Source of the DNA: Apus apus
Lineage: Eukaryota > Chordata > Aves > Apodiformes > Apodidae
Assembly: GCF_020740795.1 (NCBI RefSeq)
Contig: NC_067291.1
Location: 14,636,780 to 14,700,779, forward strand
Direction: 5' to 3'
Length of the DNA: 64,000 nt
Shown: positions 1-10,904 of the stretch, piece by piece
Layout of the letters: each line of letters starts with the position of its first letter
Position numbering within the stretch: position 1 is the stretch's first letter
The notes under the pieces: model-generated
Told to the model about the DNA's origin: nothing
What the model saw: only the letters and a program-made list of their open reading frames with translations
The model's database searches: none
Translations under genes and position numbers: made by a program

Positions 1-1380
1 AGGAACTATTTGCCAGTCTGTGTGTCTGGTGTGCCTATCACTGTCATATCTGGCCTTCTGCTGCTCCCTCTGAACAAAAGCTAGTATCCTAATCCCATTC
101 CCTTGAGCATCTTAACACCAGATGTGTGCACTAGTACAGCACAGGATATTTCCTGCAGTGTTTGCTGGGACTGCCCTTTGTTTAGCTTTGCCAGAGATGG
201 AGGACTGGGAGAGTTGCACAGCTTGAAAGGTGGTGAGTGGGAGATTAGTATTAGACAGTGCGTTTTAGAAACATATTTTCAGGTAGAGTTTTGCAGAGAC
301 CTCTTTCGAACTATGTAGGTCCCTAGAACCAGCAGCTGCCAGAAATTCTCCCTGTTAGGTTGCAGAAGACAGGCTGGGTTCACACATACAGCTTGCTGGA
401 ACACGATTTTACTTTTGTAGGACTCTGAAAGTGCTTCAAACTAGGAAACATGACCTTACCTTGCTCCACAGCTCTTTCATACTTTGGAGCAGCTGCGTGG
501 AACTGAGCAGTAAAAGGGAAAATCAATGCTGTCTTTCATGTTGTTGTTGTTTAACAGATGTGTTCAGGATGCCACCACGCCCACCTCTTGCACAAATCCC
601 TGTTGTCTTCCTAACAGCTCATTAAAGTCATTAACAGGCCCCAGGAAATTTTCAGCCTATTCAAAACTAGCTGTGCTTGTAGCTGGGAAGACAGCAGCAC
701 TCTAGGAGTTAAACTGCAATGACCTGGAACAGCACAGATCCAAAACCCAAGGAATTTTATACAGTTCAACATCTTCAGTGTACTTTGTTATTTACCATAC
801 CCAGCCTGTGCCAGCTGTAGCTGACCTTCTGTTTCAACCCGGGAAGAAAAGGGGCCCTATTTTGTATTTATTGGGATTTTTTGCTTCAATATATCCCTGT
901 AGCAGCCACCTTACACCTCCTCCTGTGTCCACACTGTGTAAAACTGGCCATGCAGGCAGCACTTGACAGGAGTCATGTGGCAGTTACTTCAGTGGGAAAC
1001 TTGAACAGATTTCCTTTACAAGGTTGGAAGGAACAGGTCTGAAACAGTCCATCCCTGGGTGTACAGAAAGTTCACCAAACTTTGGACGTGGATATATCCA
1101 TCCAGCTATTATCTGGGGAGATACATACTAGAATTGTTAGTTTTTCACTTGAATCTTACTACTGAGCAGTCATCACTGAGTACAGGGAGCAGGGCCTAGA
1201 GAAATGGAGCCGTGGGAGAAGACAGGGAAAACTTTCTTTCTTCCTCTGTGTATCCAAAATTTGTGTATCCAAAAAGCTTTCTGCTCCTTTTCTTCTGGTA
1301 GCTGAGACATACACATCTCCCAGGCGAGGTTCAGCTGCTCAGTGACATTATGCTTCAGGCCAGCTCCTCAGTCCCTTGCT
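1..1380. other. Intergenic DNA upstream of KLHL25
   Basis: No ORF here resembles a known protein and no exon with paired splice sites was recognised. The only local pattern noted is a short direct repeat of about 12 bases around 1250-1275 (two copies of gtgtatccaaaa). Composition is unremarkable until CpG density rises near 1380. Confidence 0.6.
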
Positions 1381-1451
1381 GGGCCTCTCTCGGGAGCACA
1401 GGCCAGAGAACACGGGCGGGTCTGAGCGGCCGTGACCAGCGAGGCTCTGCA

Positions 1452-1491
1452 TGACGTGGAAAAGGCTGTTGTTCCTAAATGAGCCTTTTCC
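1452..1491. promoter_or_regulatory. UPRE/CRE-like site beside a 10-bp perfect inverted repeat
   Basis: TGACGTGG at 1452-1459 matches the ATF6/XBP1 UPRE and CRE-like core. It overlaps the left arm of a perfect inverted repeat, GGAAAAGGCT at 1458-1467 and AGCCTTTTCC at 1482-1491, with a 14-nt spacer. The element lies on the upstream shoulder of the CpG island. Motif identity is seen directly; any function is inference. Confidence 0.35.
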
Positions 1492-1996
1492 GCCCGTCAG
1501 GCCCATTGGGATTGCTAGCAGGAGCGCTTAAAAGCCACCCCTGCTCCTTCCAGACGGAGGCACTGACCCACGGGTCGTCCCCAGCCAGGGGCACGGCCCC
1601 CGGGCCGGGCTGATCCCAACTCCCCGCAATTCCTTGCAGCCAAAGGGACCCCGTGCCGCTTCCTCGACCTTGACATTCCGCACAGGAGATTTTCTGAGGC
1701 CGGAGATTTCACACCTCTGCCTGAATTTTAGTAGTTTTGATTTTTACTGCCCCGCTGCAGGCTCGGGTGGGTGAGACGCAAGGGCAGCACACCGTGAGGA
1801 GCCGATCCTGCTGGGCACGCAGGCCTGAGAGCCCGAACCCTGCGCCGGGAGCACGAGGGGCAGCCGGGCAGGAGGCAGCTCTGCCTCCCGGGGCAGGGCC
1901 CGAGGGGCAGGGCCCGCCCGGCCCGGCAGCGCGCGGGGCGCTGAGGGGACGCGCGAGGGGGCGGGGCGCCCGCCCCGGGGAGCCGCGAGCCGCCCT

Positions 1997-2157
1997 CGCC
2001 CCGCCCCCGAGCCGCCTTCCTCTCCTCCGATTGGTCGCTGCGCTCACCTCGCCCCGCCCCCTCCCATGCGCCGCTCCGCGGGGGGGCGAGACGGAGACGC
2101 CCGTCACAGCCCGGGCGCTCCCTGATTGGCCGCGGCAGCGCCGGCCCCGCCCCCCCC
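1997..2157. promoter_or_regulatory. KLHL25: GC boxes and two inverted CCAAT boxes in the KLHL25 core promoter
   Basis: Inverted CCAAT (ATTGG) cores lie at 2030-2034 and 2125-2129. GC boxes (CCCCGCCCCC-type) lie at about 1997-2008, 2049-2065 and 2143-2157. Paired NF-Y and Sp/KLF sites of this kind are typical of TATA-less CpG-island promoters, so transcription probably starts a short way downstream, at about 2150-2300. Confidence 0.6.
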
Positions 2158-2159
2158 CT

Positions 2160-2411
2160 CCCGAGCCCCACGCGAGGCGGGCCCCACGCGCGGGTGACAC
2201 GGCGCCCAGGCAGCGCGCGGGGCCGGGCCGGGCCGCGGGAGGCGGGGGCGCATCGCTCCGCGCCCTGGCTGCGGCTCCGCGCTCCGGCAGCTCCGCCCCG
2301 GGGCTGTCCGAGCCTGCCATCCCTTCCCCTCCTCCCGCCGGGCGCCCTGCGGGGCCGGGGGGGCTTCGGGGTTCCCGGAGGTTTCGGCTTGGCTGGGCGC
2401 GGAGAGACACG
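2160..2411 (+). other. KLHL25: KLHL25 exon 1 (5'UTR, noncoding), start approximate
   Basis: A strong donor, ACG|GTGAGT, cuts after 2411 within the CpG island. It is the natural partner of the acceptor at 12,878-12,879 before the coding exon. The left boundary is a guess based on the distance from the CCAAT and GC boxes. No conserved start codon is expected here because the KLHL25 CDS lies wholly in the next exon. Confidence 0.55.
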
Positions 2412-5400
2412 GTGAGTTATTTCTCAAGATTTAGGTTCAGATCGCCGGTCCCTGATCCTCTCTGGCTCCCTGCGGGTTTGCTCTTGTGGGGATTCAGAGC
2501 CAGGGGCCGGCAGGGAGATCGTCGTCCCCCGGCGTGTCGCCCTGGTGTCCGACCCTCGGGCTTTGCCTGCGGTTGCGGCGCGGTTCCCGGGCAGGTTTCA
2601 CAGGCGTGGAAAGCTGGCAGTGAAGTGATCAGGAGGTGGAAGGCTTTTCTCTTCTAAAGGAAAAGAAAGAAAAGAGCTGCTCTTTATCTCTTGAATAGGA
2701 AAGGGGCATTGCTTCCCCCCCGTGCATGTGTCTCTCAAAACTGGTTTAAGGGATGCAAGTTCCATGGCCTTTCTGATGTAATCAGTTCAAATAACTCTGT
2801 CTGGAGACGTGTGCGGGTTTGTATGAATGACGGAGCTGAGCTGACAGAAGAGAAAAAAGAGATCTTCATCGCTCTGCTGTCCTTACAGGCCCCTTTGCGT
2901 TTTAAGAAAAGTTACAGTCGGGTTTGGTAGTTGGCTGTTTTTCCTTTACTTTTTTCATCTACGTAGAGGGTTCAGGGGCTGGGGGTGCTTAGACTAGCAA
3001 ATCTGTGTGTGGAAAATCTTCTGTCCTCAGCCTTTCGTAAGCAGACACCTAAGTGTGTCATGCTATTTATATGGAGAGGCCCAGCTTCAGAACTAGGTTC
3101 TGTTTTCCTTTCCAAGCAGCCTCTGTGTGTCTTTTTCTCTTGTGATCTCTCCTGCAGTGACTTCCCTGGTCAGGCTGCCGGGGCTGTACTTTTTTTTTTT
3201 TTTTTTTCGTGGTTTTTTTTGTAGTCTTCCTCCAAATGTTCTTCTTTCTTTCCAGGACATACCCAGAGCCCCGGGTAAAACAAACAACTCTGTAACCTTA
3301 ATACTTTAACAACTTCCCTTGTCTTCTCTTCCTGAGTCTTTTGACACTTGTTTTTATTGAACGTACCTTAGGAGCAAACCAAGATGTTTGTAACACACCC
3401 TTCATGTTTCTGGTGGTGACCAGCTGCTGCTGTTAAACCAGCTGTGTCATTAATTCCTGCTCTGGTAATAATCTTCTTTCAGAGTAGGAGTAAACCAAGT
3501 CTGAGCTCTCATGTACTTTCTGTTCACTGCCCATTTCTCAAGGGATCTGACTCTGCAGTGAAGTGGGACCCTTTCTGGGGCCTCTTTGTTTTCCTTGTCC
3601 TGTTTGCTGCTTCAGATCAAATCTTATCCAAAACCACATTTTGTCTCTTTCGTGTCTTTAACCCAAACCATCTGCTCTGGTTTATCTCTGTGATAAGGCT
3701 ATATACATTCAGTAAAGCAGCTGGGGAGAAGACATAGGTGGGAGTTTGCAGTGGGAAGGTGTGGGGTTGGCACAAGACTCTCAGCCCTAAAACCAGAGTG
3801 AAATTTGCTGCAGATGCAAATTAGTAGCACATAAATATGGACACGAGACCGTAATCAGCTTTAGCACTGGGGAACTTAAGCATCCTGTCCTTTTTTTGTT
3901 CATTTTCCCAAGTATTTGGGATTGTTATCTGAAGTTCTTCTGCCTCAGCGTTCTGCATGAAGTGGGGCAGCCTCCCATGCTGTGTTTGGAGCAGGTTCAA
4001 GTAACTCAGGTGGTGAGGATGGTGTCTGGGATGTGGTTTTGGAGAGGAGGTAAGGCCAGTTGAAAATTGTTCAACTGAAGGAGCTAGGGAAATGAAATTT
4101 GTGAAGGCAAGCAGCTTGGGAACAGATGACAAAATGCTGCGTGACACAATACTTCAGAAACGTGTGAAAATGAGCATGTGTCTGATACATAATATGGTCC
4201 CTCCAGCGCTGGAGAGAGGGCTGGGCACGGTCCTGGGTGGGGAGGAGGGTGTGCATACCTACCTGGTATGAATGTATGTGTGAATTTTGATACTGTTTTT
4301 GCCCCTACAGTGGTAACCAAGCTCTCCCTAAAGCCTGCAGGAGTTCAGGTCCTTCTTAACAGCCAGGGGAGGTTTTAGGCAATGTTTATGAGGTATGTGA
4401 GTGAAACAGGAAGGGCAGGATGTGGCCATCTGTGGAGGTGGAAGAGGATGGGCAGCGCTTTGGGAGATGAGGAGGGAAGTGGTAGCATTACAAAAGAGGG
4501 TGCTGAGCAGTGCCTTGGCCTTGGGCAAGAGTAGGTGGAGCAAGACAGGAAGAGCTGGCCCAGGGTGTTCACGGCAGCGGTGGTGGCTGACGCTTGGGGA
4601 CTGTGGAAGGGGCAGGTTTGAAGAAACAGTGTCAGCACTTAAGCTGAGCAGTAGATTTCCCCTGGTCTTTTCTAGACCACAGCTGAATTGCAGTGAATGT
4701 GACTGGTGTTGCTTAAAACAGTGGCTGCAGGAATGCCAGCTAGGAAGCATTTAGCTGTAACAAGCTCCCTGGCCTGACCTTTAACCACCATCACATCGGT
4801 CTGTCTTTGCTTATCAACTTTATATCCCCGCAGTGATTATTAGTATCACTCCAGCCAGTACAGGCTGCTCTGCCTTCCCCCATCGCTTGAGCCTGGGAAC
4901 ATCACATGTCCTATAACCACTGTCTCTGCTTGCTGACCATTAGACTTTGCAAAGACTAGCAGTTTATATGATAGCCTGTCTGACTGTGGAGAGGGAAATT
5001 TATTATTGTAGTGCCCTGGCAATCACAGATGCCCAGGATAGCCTGGCTTGCTGCAGCACTCCTATGATGGTCCAGAACTTGCAGGCTGAGTGCATGGTTT
5101 TATGCTGTGTTAGTACTGCAGTTAAAAGATCAGAGATTGCTATGTGTTCTTCAGTCCAGAGCCAGAGAACAGTGTTCTGTCTTGCAGCCACCTTCAATAC
5201 CTGTCAGTGCTTTAAAATCCATCTGGGAATGACTGTCCTTCATACCCATCAACATCAGGGTCTAATTTGTTCATGAAGCATGAGGGCCTCCCATGTCCAG
5301 GGCTCTGAGCTCTGTCCAGAATTGCAAATGAGCTCCTGCAAATCAAACCTGGCAGTTGCATCAAGATCTCCTGCCTGGCAGCGGAGCAGGGAAAACAAAA

Positions 5401-7684
5401 CAAAACCCCAGATTAACTGGCCAAGCACAAAATTGAAACCCTGCCCTGACAGCAGGCAGACAGACCTGTTTGGTATGAGTGTCTGGTTAGCCTGACCATT
5501 GGAGCAATCAGCTCTGCCAACCTCAGAGCCAGGCACGATGCACAGAGAGGGAGTGGGAGGATCTGAATATGCTTTCTGGAGTCAGCAACTGCAGTGGTTA
5601 TTCTGGCTTTAATTTGACGTAGACCACATCTCATCTTCTGAACTCTCCCTGGGAAGTGGCATGTGGTTCTGCTCCTCTATATTTGAAGTACCAAAAGCCT
5701 TTTCCCTTCACATCATATTGGCAAGTTGGCTTGCTTGAAAAGGACTTTAATCCTGCCCAGATAGAGCTGGGGTAGATACTGCGATCAAGTAGATTATTTC
5801 CATTCTGGAACCTTTTTGAGTATAATTTGGGACATGGGACTGCAAACTCACTTGCCTCCTCTGCAGCCCTGCATTCATTTTGCAAAGCAACTGTGATTGA
5901 TCTGGCAGAATGGGATTTATTCACTGCTGGAGCTAGAGGGCAGGCGGGGAGGACAAAACCCCACAGCAGCCTCTGAAATGAATCACGGGCTCTGAAAAGA
6001 TCCGCTGGGGTTAAGACATAGCGATGAAAAGCTATTGTCTGGAGCCTGAACTGCAGCTAAAAGCGTTATTTATCCCGATTTGGATAGTGGCTGTAGGAGG
6101 GTGTGGTATTCCCAGGAACTGCACAGCCAGTGTGCTTAGTGGTGAATGTGAGCTTTATTTGATTGACTCACAGGTAGCTCAAGAAGCTTTATGGAGTATC
6201 TCAATTGCAAAGCAGCGAGTCCAATACCTGATTTGCAGATAAAGCTGCGTGTATTGCAGGCAAAGTGGGTTTCCTATGGGTATTTTTATTTTGGTTGGAA
6301 CATGGTCACCTTTGGCTCAGCTTAGTTCATGTCTTACAGATTTGAGGCACTGCTGCCCCTTTTACCAGTGCTTTTGCAAGACAGAACAAGAACCTCACTA
6401 ATTGGTAAGCTTGGCAATACTGCTTTTGTTTTCTATGGTAAATGGCATTCAGTAGATTTTTGTGGTGGCTTTGGGATCAGTGGAGCACAGGTTTAAAAGA
6501 AGGTATAGTAGGTACTGGGGAGAATGGGATATGAAGCTGTGATGGACAGACCAAGTTTCTGAGTTCAGTTTTGCTTTAGTAAGCACGTTCAGATACATGC
6601 CCGGACCTTCTCCAGACAATCTGATCTCCTGGAGCCTACAGAATTGGGCTTGGAAAACCTCCCAGTTTCTGTCTAAGCCAACAGAAGGAGCCTTTCACAT
6701 GGTCTCTCTGTTTTCTGTCTCAGATATACAGGCTAGACTAGAAAGTGAGAAAATGAGAATAAATGATAAGGAAACCTTCCAGTCTAAGAGGCTGGGGCAG
6801 GATCAGAAATTCTGCACTGGAGGGATGGAGTGAACTGTCTTTCCTTGGCTTGCTTATTTGCAAGCATGATGAAAAATTAGAGTTTGTCAGGAAGGCCAAA
6901 TCTAGCTCTGTTACAGAGATACCCTCTGATTCATGGCAGAATTACATTGCCTGAATTCCAGTGTGCAAAATCATAGTTGCATCTTTGCTACGTTAGTCAT
7001 CCTGAAGAAAACGAGCACAAATTTGGCTGACAGGGCAAACCACTAAATTCACCGGAGTTGCTGGAGATGAACACAATTTGTTAGAGAGCAAAGTCTGCAT
7101 CCAGGCACACAGGCATGTGGACAGAGCAGAGAGCATGCCTGGGAGATGATGTGGTGAAGGTCCTTTACTGCTCACCTGGCAGCAGCCCAGGCTCCACGCT
7201 CAACGAGAGCAGTGCTGCACGAAGTGCCAGGTGCTATTTTAATTCCTTTCATCTCAAGCACTCCTTACAGAAGGGCATCATTAATATCGAGCATTTCAAG
7301 CAGCTTGAAGCTGTGTACCTGATAATTCACTGTGTTATGCAAGGACACAAAAATAATCTGAAAATATGTTTACATTTGTTCCTTCCCTTTCCTTGTTTTC
7401 TGCCTCTGTCCCCCACCATCTTTTCCTGTTTTCTGTTGTGTTTTTTTTTTCCACTTTTGGAGCCGGAGCTGTCTCCATGAGTACGTGAATGCCTGCATGT
7501 AATAGATCCCCCTTCTCAAACCTTTTGATGTTGGGAAATTGCATCTCAACCGCAGCTGTGTCTGGGTTCTGTATATGACAGTGTGCTGCCACGCTGTTCT
7601 TTCTCCTAAGAAGCTTTGCAAGGAGCTCTTCCCTGTGAAGACAACACAGTAGGTGACTTCAGGTTTCTAGTTTGCTACTCTGTA

Positions 7685-7835
7685 CAGTAAAAAGGGGGAA
7701 ACTGGTTCTAAACCAGTATTTTTGTCTTGGGATGCAGTTAGAAAGAGGGAAACTGGTTCTAAACCAGTATTTTTGTCTTGGGATGCAGTAAAAAGGGGGA
7801 AACTGGTTCTAAACTAGTACTTTTGTCTTGGGATG
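7685..7835. repeat. Three-copy ~50-bp minisatellite with internal palindrome
   Basis: Three head-to-tail copies start at 7685, 7735 and 7786, with periods of 50 and 51 bp. Each holds a purine-rich block, then ACTGGTT-CTA-AACCAGT (a 7-bp inverted repeat with a 3-nt loop), then TTTTGTCTTGGGATG. Copies 1 and 2 differ mainly in the purine block. Copy 3 has a mismatch in the right arm (AACTAGT) and a changed base just after it. High identity between copies suggests recent expansion. It lies in KLHL25 intron 1. Confidence 0.9.
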
Positions 7836-10697
7836 GCGTTGCTGGCCTAAGCACCACTGGTGTAGTCCCTGAAGGCTTTGGAAAAGTACAGATATTTGGG
7901 ATGAGGAAGCAGGTGCATTACTAATGGTATAGAATTTATCCCACTGCTTCCAAGGAGAAACTGAACTTTGGCTGAATTTGAGATAGCATTTCATCCCAAA
8001 GGGTTGATACTGTGAAATGGGAGAAGAAAAAAAATTACTCTTACACCTGTCTCCCTGAGAAAGTAGACATCTCTAGCTGCTTGAGGTGGGTCTGCTCTGG
8101 TTTGGAAGGAGTGGCTATAGGTGGAGTGCAGTCCTTACATGGAGGGCCTGTATGACTGACTGCTTGGGAATCAATGTTTGCTGCAGTATAAGCAGCTTCT
8201 TCCAGGCTTCTCTGCTCAGCCAGTGAGGAAGCTTACTGCTTCTTTATTTACTTATTTATAGCCTTAAATGGTTCATGATTGAATGGGACAAAAAGAAATG
8301 TGTTCTGCTTGCTGCTTCTCTGAAAGTCTGATTGGCAAATAGAAAGTGCCAGCTTTGGTTCATGGGATTTGGGCTCTTTGTTGGTGTTTAGCCAACCTTC
8401 ACAGTCTTGGGAGAACACTTATAAATCCTGTAGTTTTGCACTTCTAAGCAGAAATTATTCTTGATCTTCTGAAGTCCCACTGGGGAATATCTTACTCACT
8501 CCCAAATATTGTCCTCTTGAAAGGAAGCAGCATTTCAGCTCATTATTCCCTGCAGATAGTGAATGAAATGGGAGATTTATGGACAGCCTGCTGGTTTATG
8601 ATGGAGGGGGAACCCCAAGCCTCGCTCAATATAGTCCGTGTATCAATAGTCATTCTGAGCTGTTCTCTCTTACGTGCTTCTTTTGTGACTGGGGACCAGG
8701 GCCTGATAAAGCTTCAAAGTGTCTTGATTTCTAAGTCCTGCTTGGATTTTTCAAGAAGTAATGGAGTGTCTCCTGGGGGTCTCCTAAATAACCCATAAGC
8801 TCTAACATGGCGACCCACCAGCCTGGGAGGTCAGCCTTCTGCTGAGGCACAGTTTATATGAAGCAAGAGGCACTTGGACAGGAGAACTGTGGCTGTTGTT
8901 CGGGTGGGGAGATTTTTCAACTTGGTGGTTTGTTTTTGCCCCTTGTTCTCTTTGCCAGCTTTGTCCTGTCCACAGAGGCTGCTGGGTTGTTTTCCTCATG
9001 GGCTGACATTCGAGGGATCTTTTCTCCCTGAGCCAAACTCCTTCTGGGTTGCTGTCTGCCCTGTGTGGGTGAGTGAAAGGATTTCCAAAGCACCATTATC
9101 TTGCTCTGCTGGAAAAATCCTGTCTTTCCTATATCTGCTGTACAAAGGCTGCAGACAGCCAGGGGAATATTGTAGCCAGCAGACAGTGTTGGACAGCTGT
9201 CAAAAAGCTCATGCCCCTCTGCTCTCATCCATATGGAAGAAGGGTTATCATCTGCCTCTGCATGCACTAAGATCCTTCTTAAAGGATATAGAGTAGATAC
9301 TTATTTTTTCAATAACTGCCTTTTGAAGGAAGAAAAAATGAAAGCAGTGTGGAGAAATCCAAGACCCCGTTTGTCCAGGTCATGGCTTCTGCTGTTGGTG
9401 TTGACACATCTGTTCCAGTGATGGCTTCCTGCGTGATGGAAGATGCAGCTGGGAGTTCTGATAACCCCCTGAGCTCTCTCAGAGCAGGTGGGAGCTTGGC
9501 AGAAGCCACTGACAGGTTTCTTTGTGTAAAATATTCCTTATTCTGAGTGGTTCTGTTTTTTCTCTTTAGCTCAGTAGCTGGATAAGTGAAGCAAGGAATG
9601 GGGCAAGGGCCAAATTCTGCTCTGCATGCATCTGCTGCTGAGAAGTGCCTGTAAGAGCATATCATGTGTCCAGCCTGTTCATCACTTCACTTAAACTTTG
9701 CTCAACTTGAAGCATATACTTTTGCACGTCATGAGAATTGTAAAAGATCCTGTTAGTTACAGGCTTCTGAGGTTTATAAGGCAGCTAAATCTTGGAAGAA
9801 ACCCATCAGATGAAATAGCTGCTGCCTGCAGTTTCTGTTCATCTGATATGGGTGGGATGATGCCAAGTTCTCTGGTAGCCTGAGAGATACAGTGGGGTGT
9901 GTTTGTGAGGGGAAGAATTAGTACCTGCCACTTTTCTGCTTGTGCCCAGCTATGCTAGGATTCAAGAAACCCTCAAAACAAGCTGTTTGGAGGTTGTTGA
10001 AAACCACAAGCAAGCCTGGCTGGTGAGATAGCTGCACACTAGAGTTGAGAAGCTGCTGTAGTTTCAATTTAACAGTCTGTCTAGCCCTTCTGGTCTGTGA
10101 CTAGTGACCTCCAGTGTCATAACCTGGCTCCAGGAGAGGCCAGGTAAAGGGGCTGTGGCCTCTCTAGCTTTCAGGCTTGCAGCTGTACAAGGTGTTATGA
10201 AGAACAGTGCTAATAGGGACTGGAACTCACCAGTTCATTCCCTAGATGCTGTTCAATACCTGTTGGGTAGAAATATTATTTGGTTACCCAGTGCCCTGGG
10301 CAAGATGTTTGATGTTAGAAGCCTGAGATTTTGTGTGTATATGTGTATGTGTCTGTACATAGATACAAAGTGGCTCTGCTGCAGCTTTTATATAGACATT
10401 TTTCATTTCTAAATGACCTTCACCTTCCATTCTGAGTAGTGGCTTTTCTAATCTTAGTGTTAGAAAAAATGATTCTGCCTTCCTGCAATTTTTTTTTCAT
10501 TGTTTCCATTGCGGTCCTATATAAAGTGCTTAATTTCTTGTGTATAAGCAAATCAAAGGTTAATATTGAACAGCTGACCTGAGCTGCAAGCAAACAAAGC
10601 AGCAGCAATGAGAAGGTGGTTTCTGAGGTTGTGGGAATAGAAACCTAAATCAATAGCTTTTAGCAGACTCATAAATGTTTCATTTGTATTCCTCGCT

Positions 10698-10904
10698 TCA
10701 GTCTTCCAGAGCTTTGACACGCAAATCCATATCACCTTTTAAATTGGTGTTGTCCCTGTGTGGGGTGTAGACGCGGGAAACCATTTCCCTCAGATGCACT
10801 TCAAAGTGCTGCTCCGTAATGGTATTTTCCTTCCTATTTTGGAGCCTTGATTCCTTGCAGCCTCTGATCATGAGCAAAATGAGCTTGGCAGCCTCAAGCC
10901 TGGG
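10698..10904 (-). CDS. Candidate antisense terminal coding exon in KLHL25 intron 1 (unrecognised)
   Basis: On the - strand a CCCTGCAG acceptor is followed from 10,904 by 68 open codons and a TGA at 10,700-10,698. The predicted peptide starts PRLEAAKLILLMIRG and ends KGDMDLRVKALED. It is charged and helix-like, uses varied ordinary codons and keeps several CpGs, unlike the proline/serine-rich shadow ORFs nearby. I do not recognise the family. No convincing upstream exon was found; the in-frame ORF simply continues past the acceptor to about 11,009. It could be the last exon of an unannotated gene, a decayed retrocopy or chance. Confidence 0.25.
   Translation of the reverse strand, partial: PRLEAAKLILLMIRGCKESRLQNRKENTITEQHFEVHLREMVSRVYTPHRDNTNLKGDMDLRVKALED

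Larger units (their letters stand above)
1380..2650 (+). promoter_or_regulatory. KLHL25: CpG island promoter of KLHL25
   Basis: The region is strongly G+C- and CpG-rich, densest at about 1850-2400, and contrasts sharply with its AT-balanced flanks. It contains several GC boxes, two inverted CCAAT boxes and no evident TATA box, as expected for a broadly expressed TATA-less promoter. A consensus splice donor on the + strand near its 3' end fits a 5'UTR exon leading to the KLHL25 coding exon. The transcription start cannot be placed exactly. Long ORFs crossing the island in several frames on both strands are a by-product of GC-rich, stop-poor sequence. Confidence 0.8.

Noticed and set aside
1709-2657. 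Long ORFs in several frames of both strands (up to 306 codons) across the CpG island
   Set aside because: Proline/alanine/glycine/arginine-rich translations of GC-rich, stop-poor sequence; they read through a consensus splice donor and resemble no protein family.
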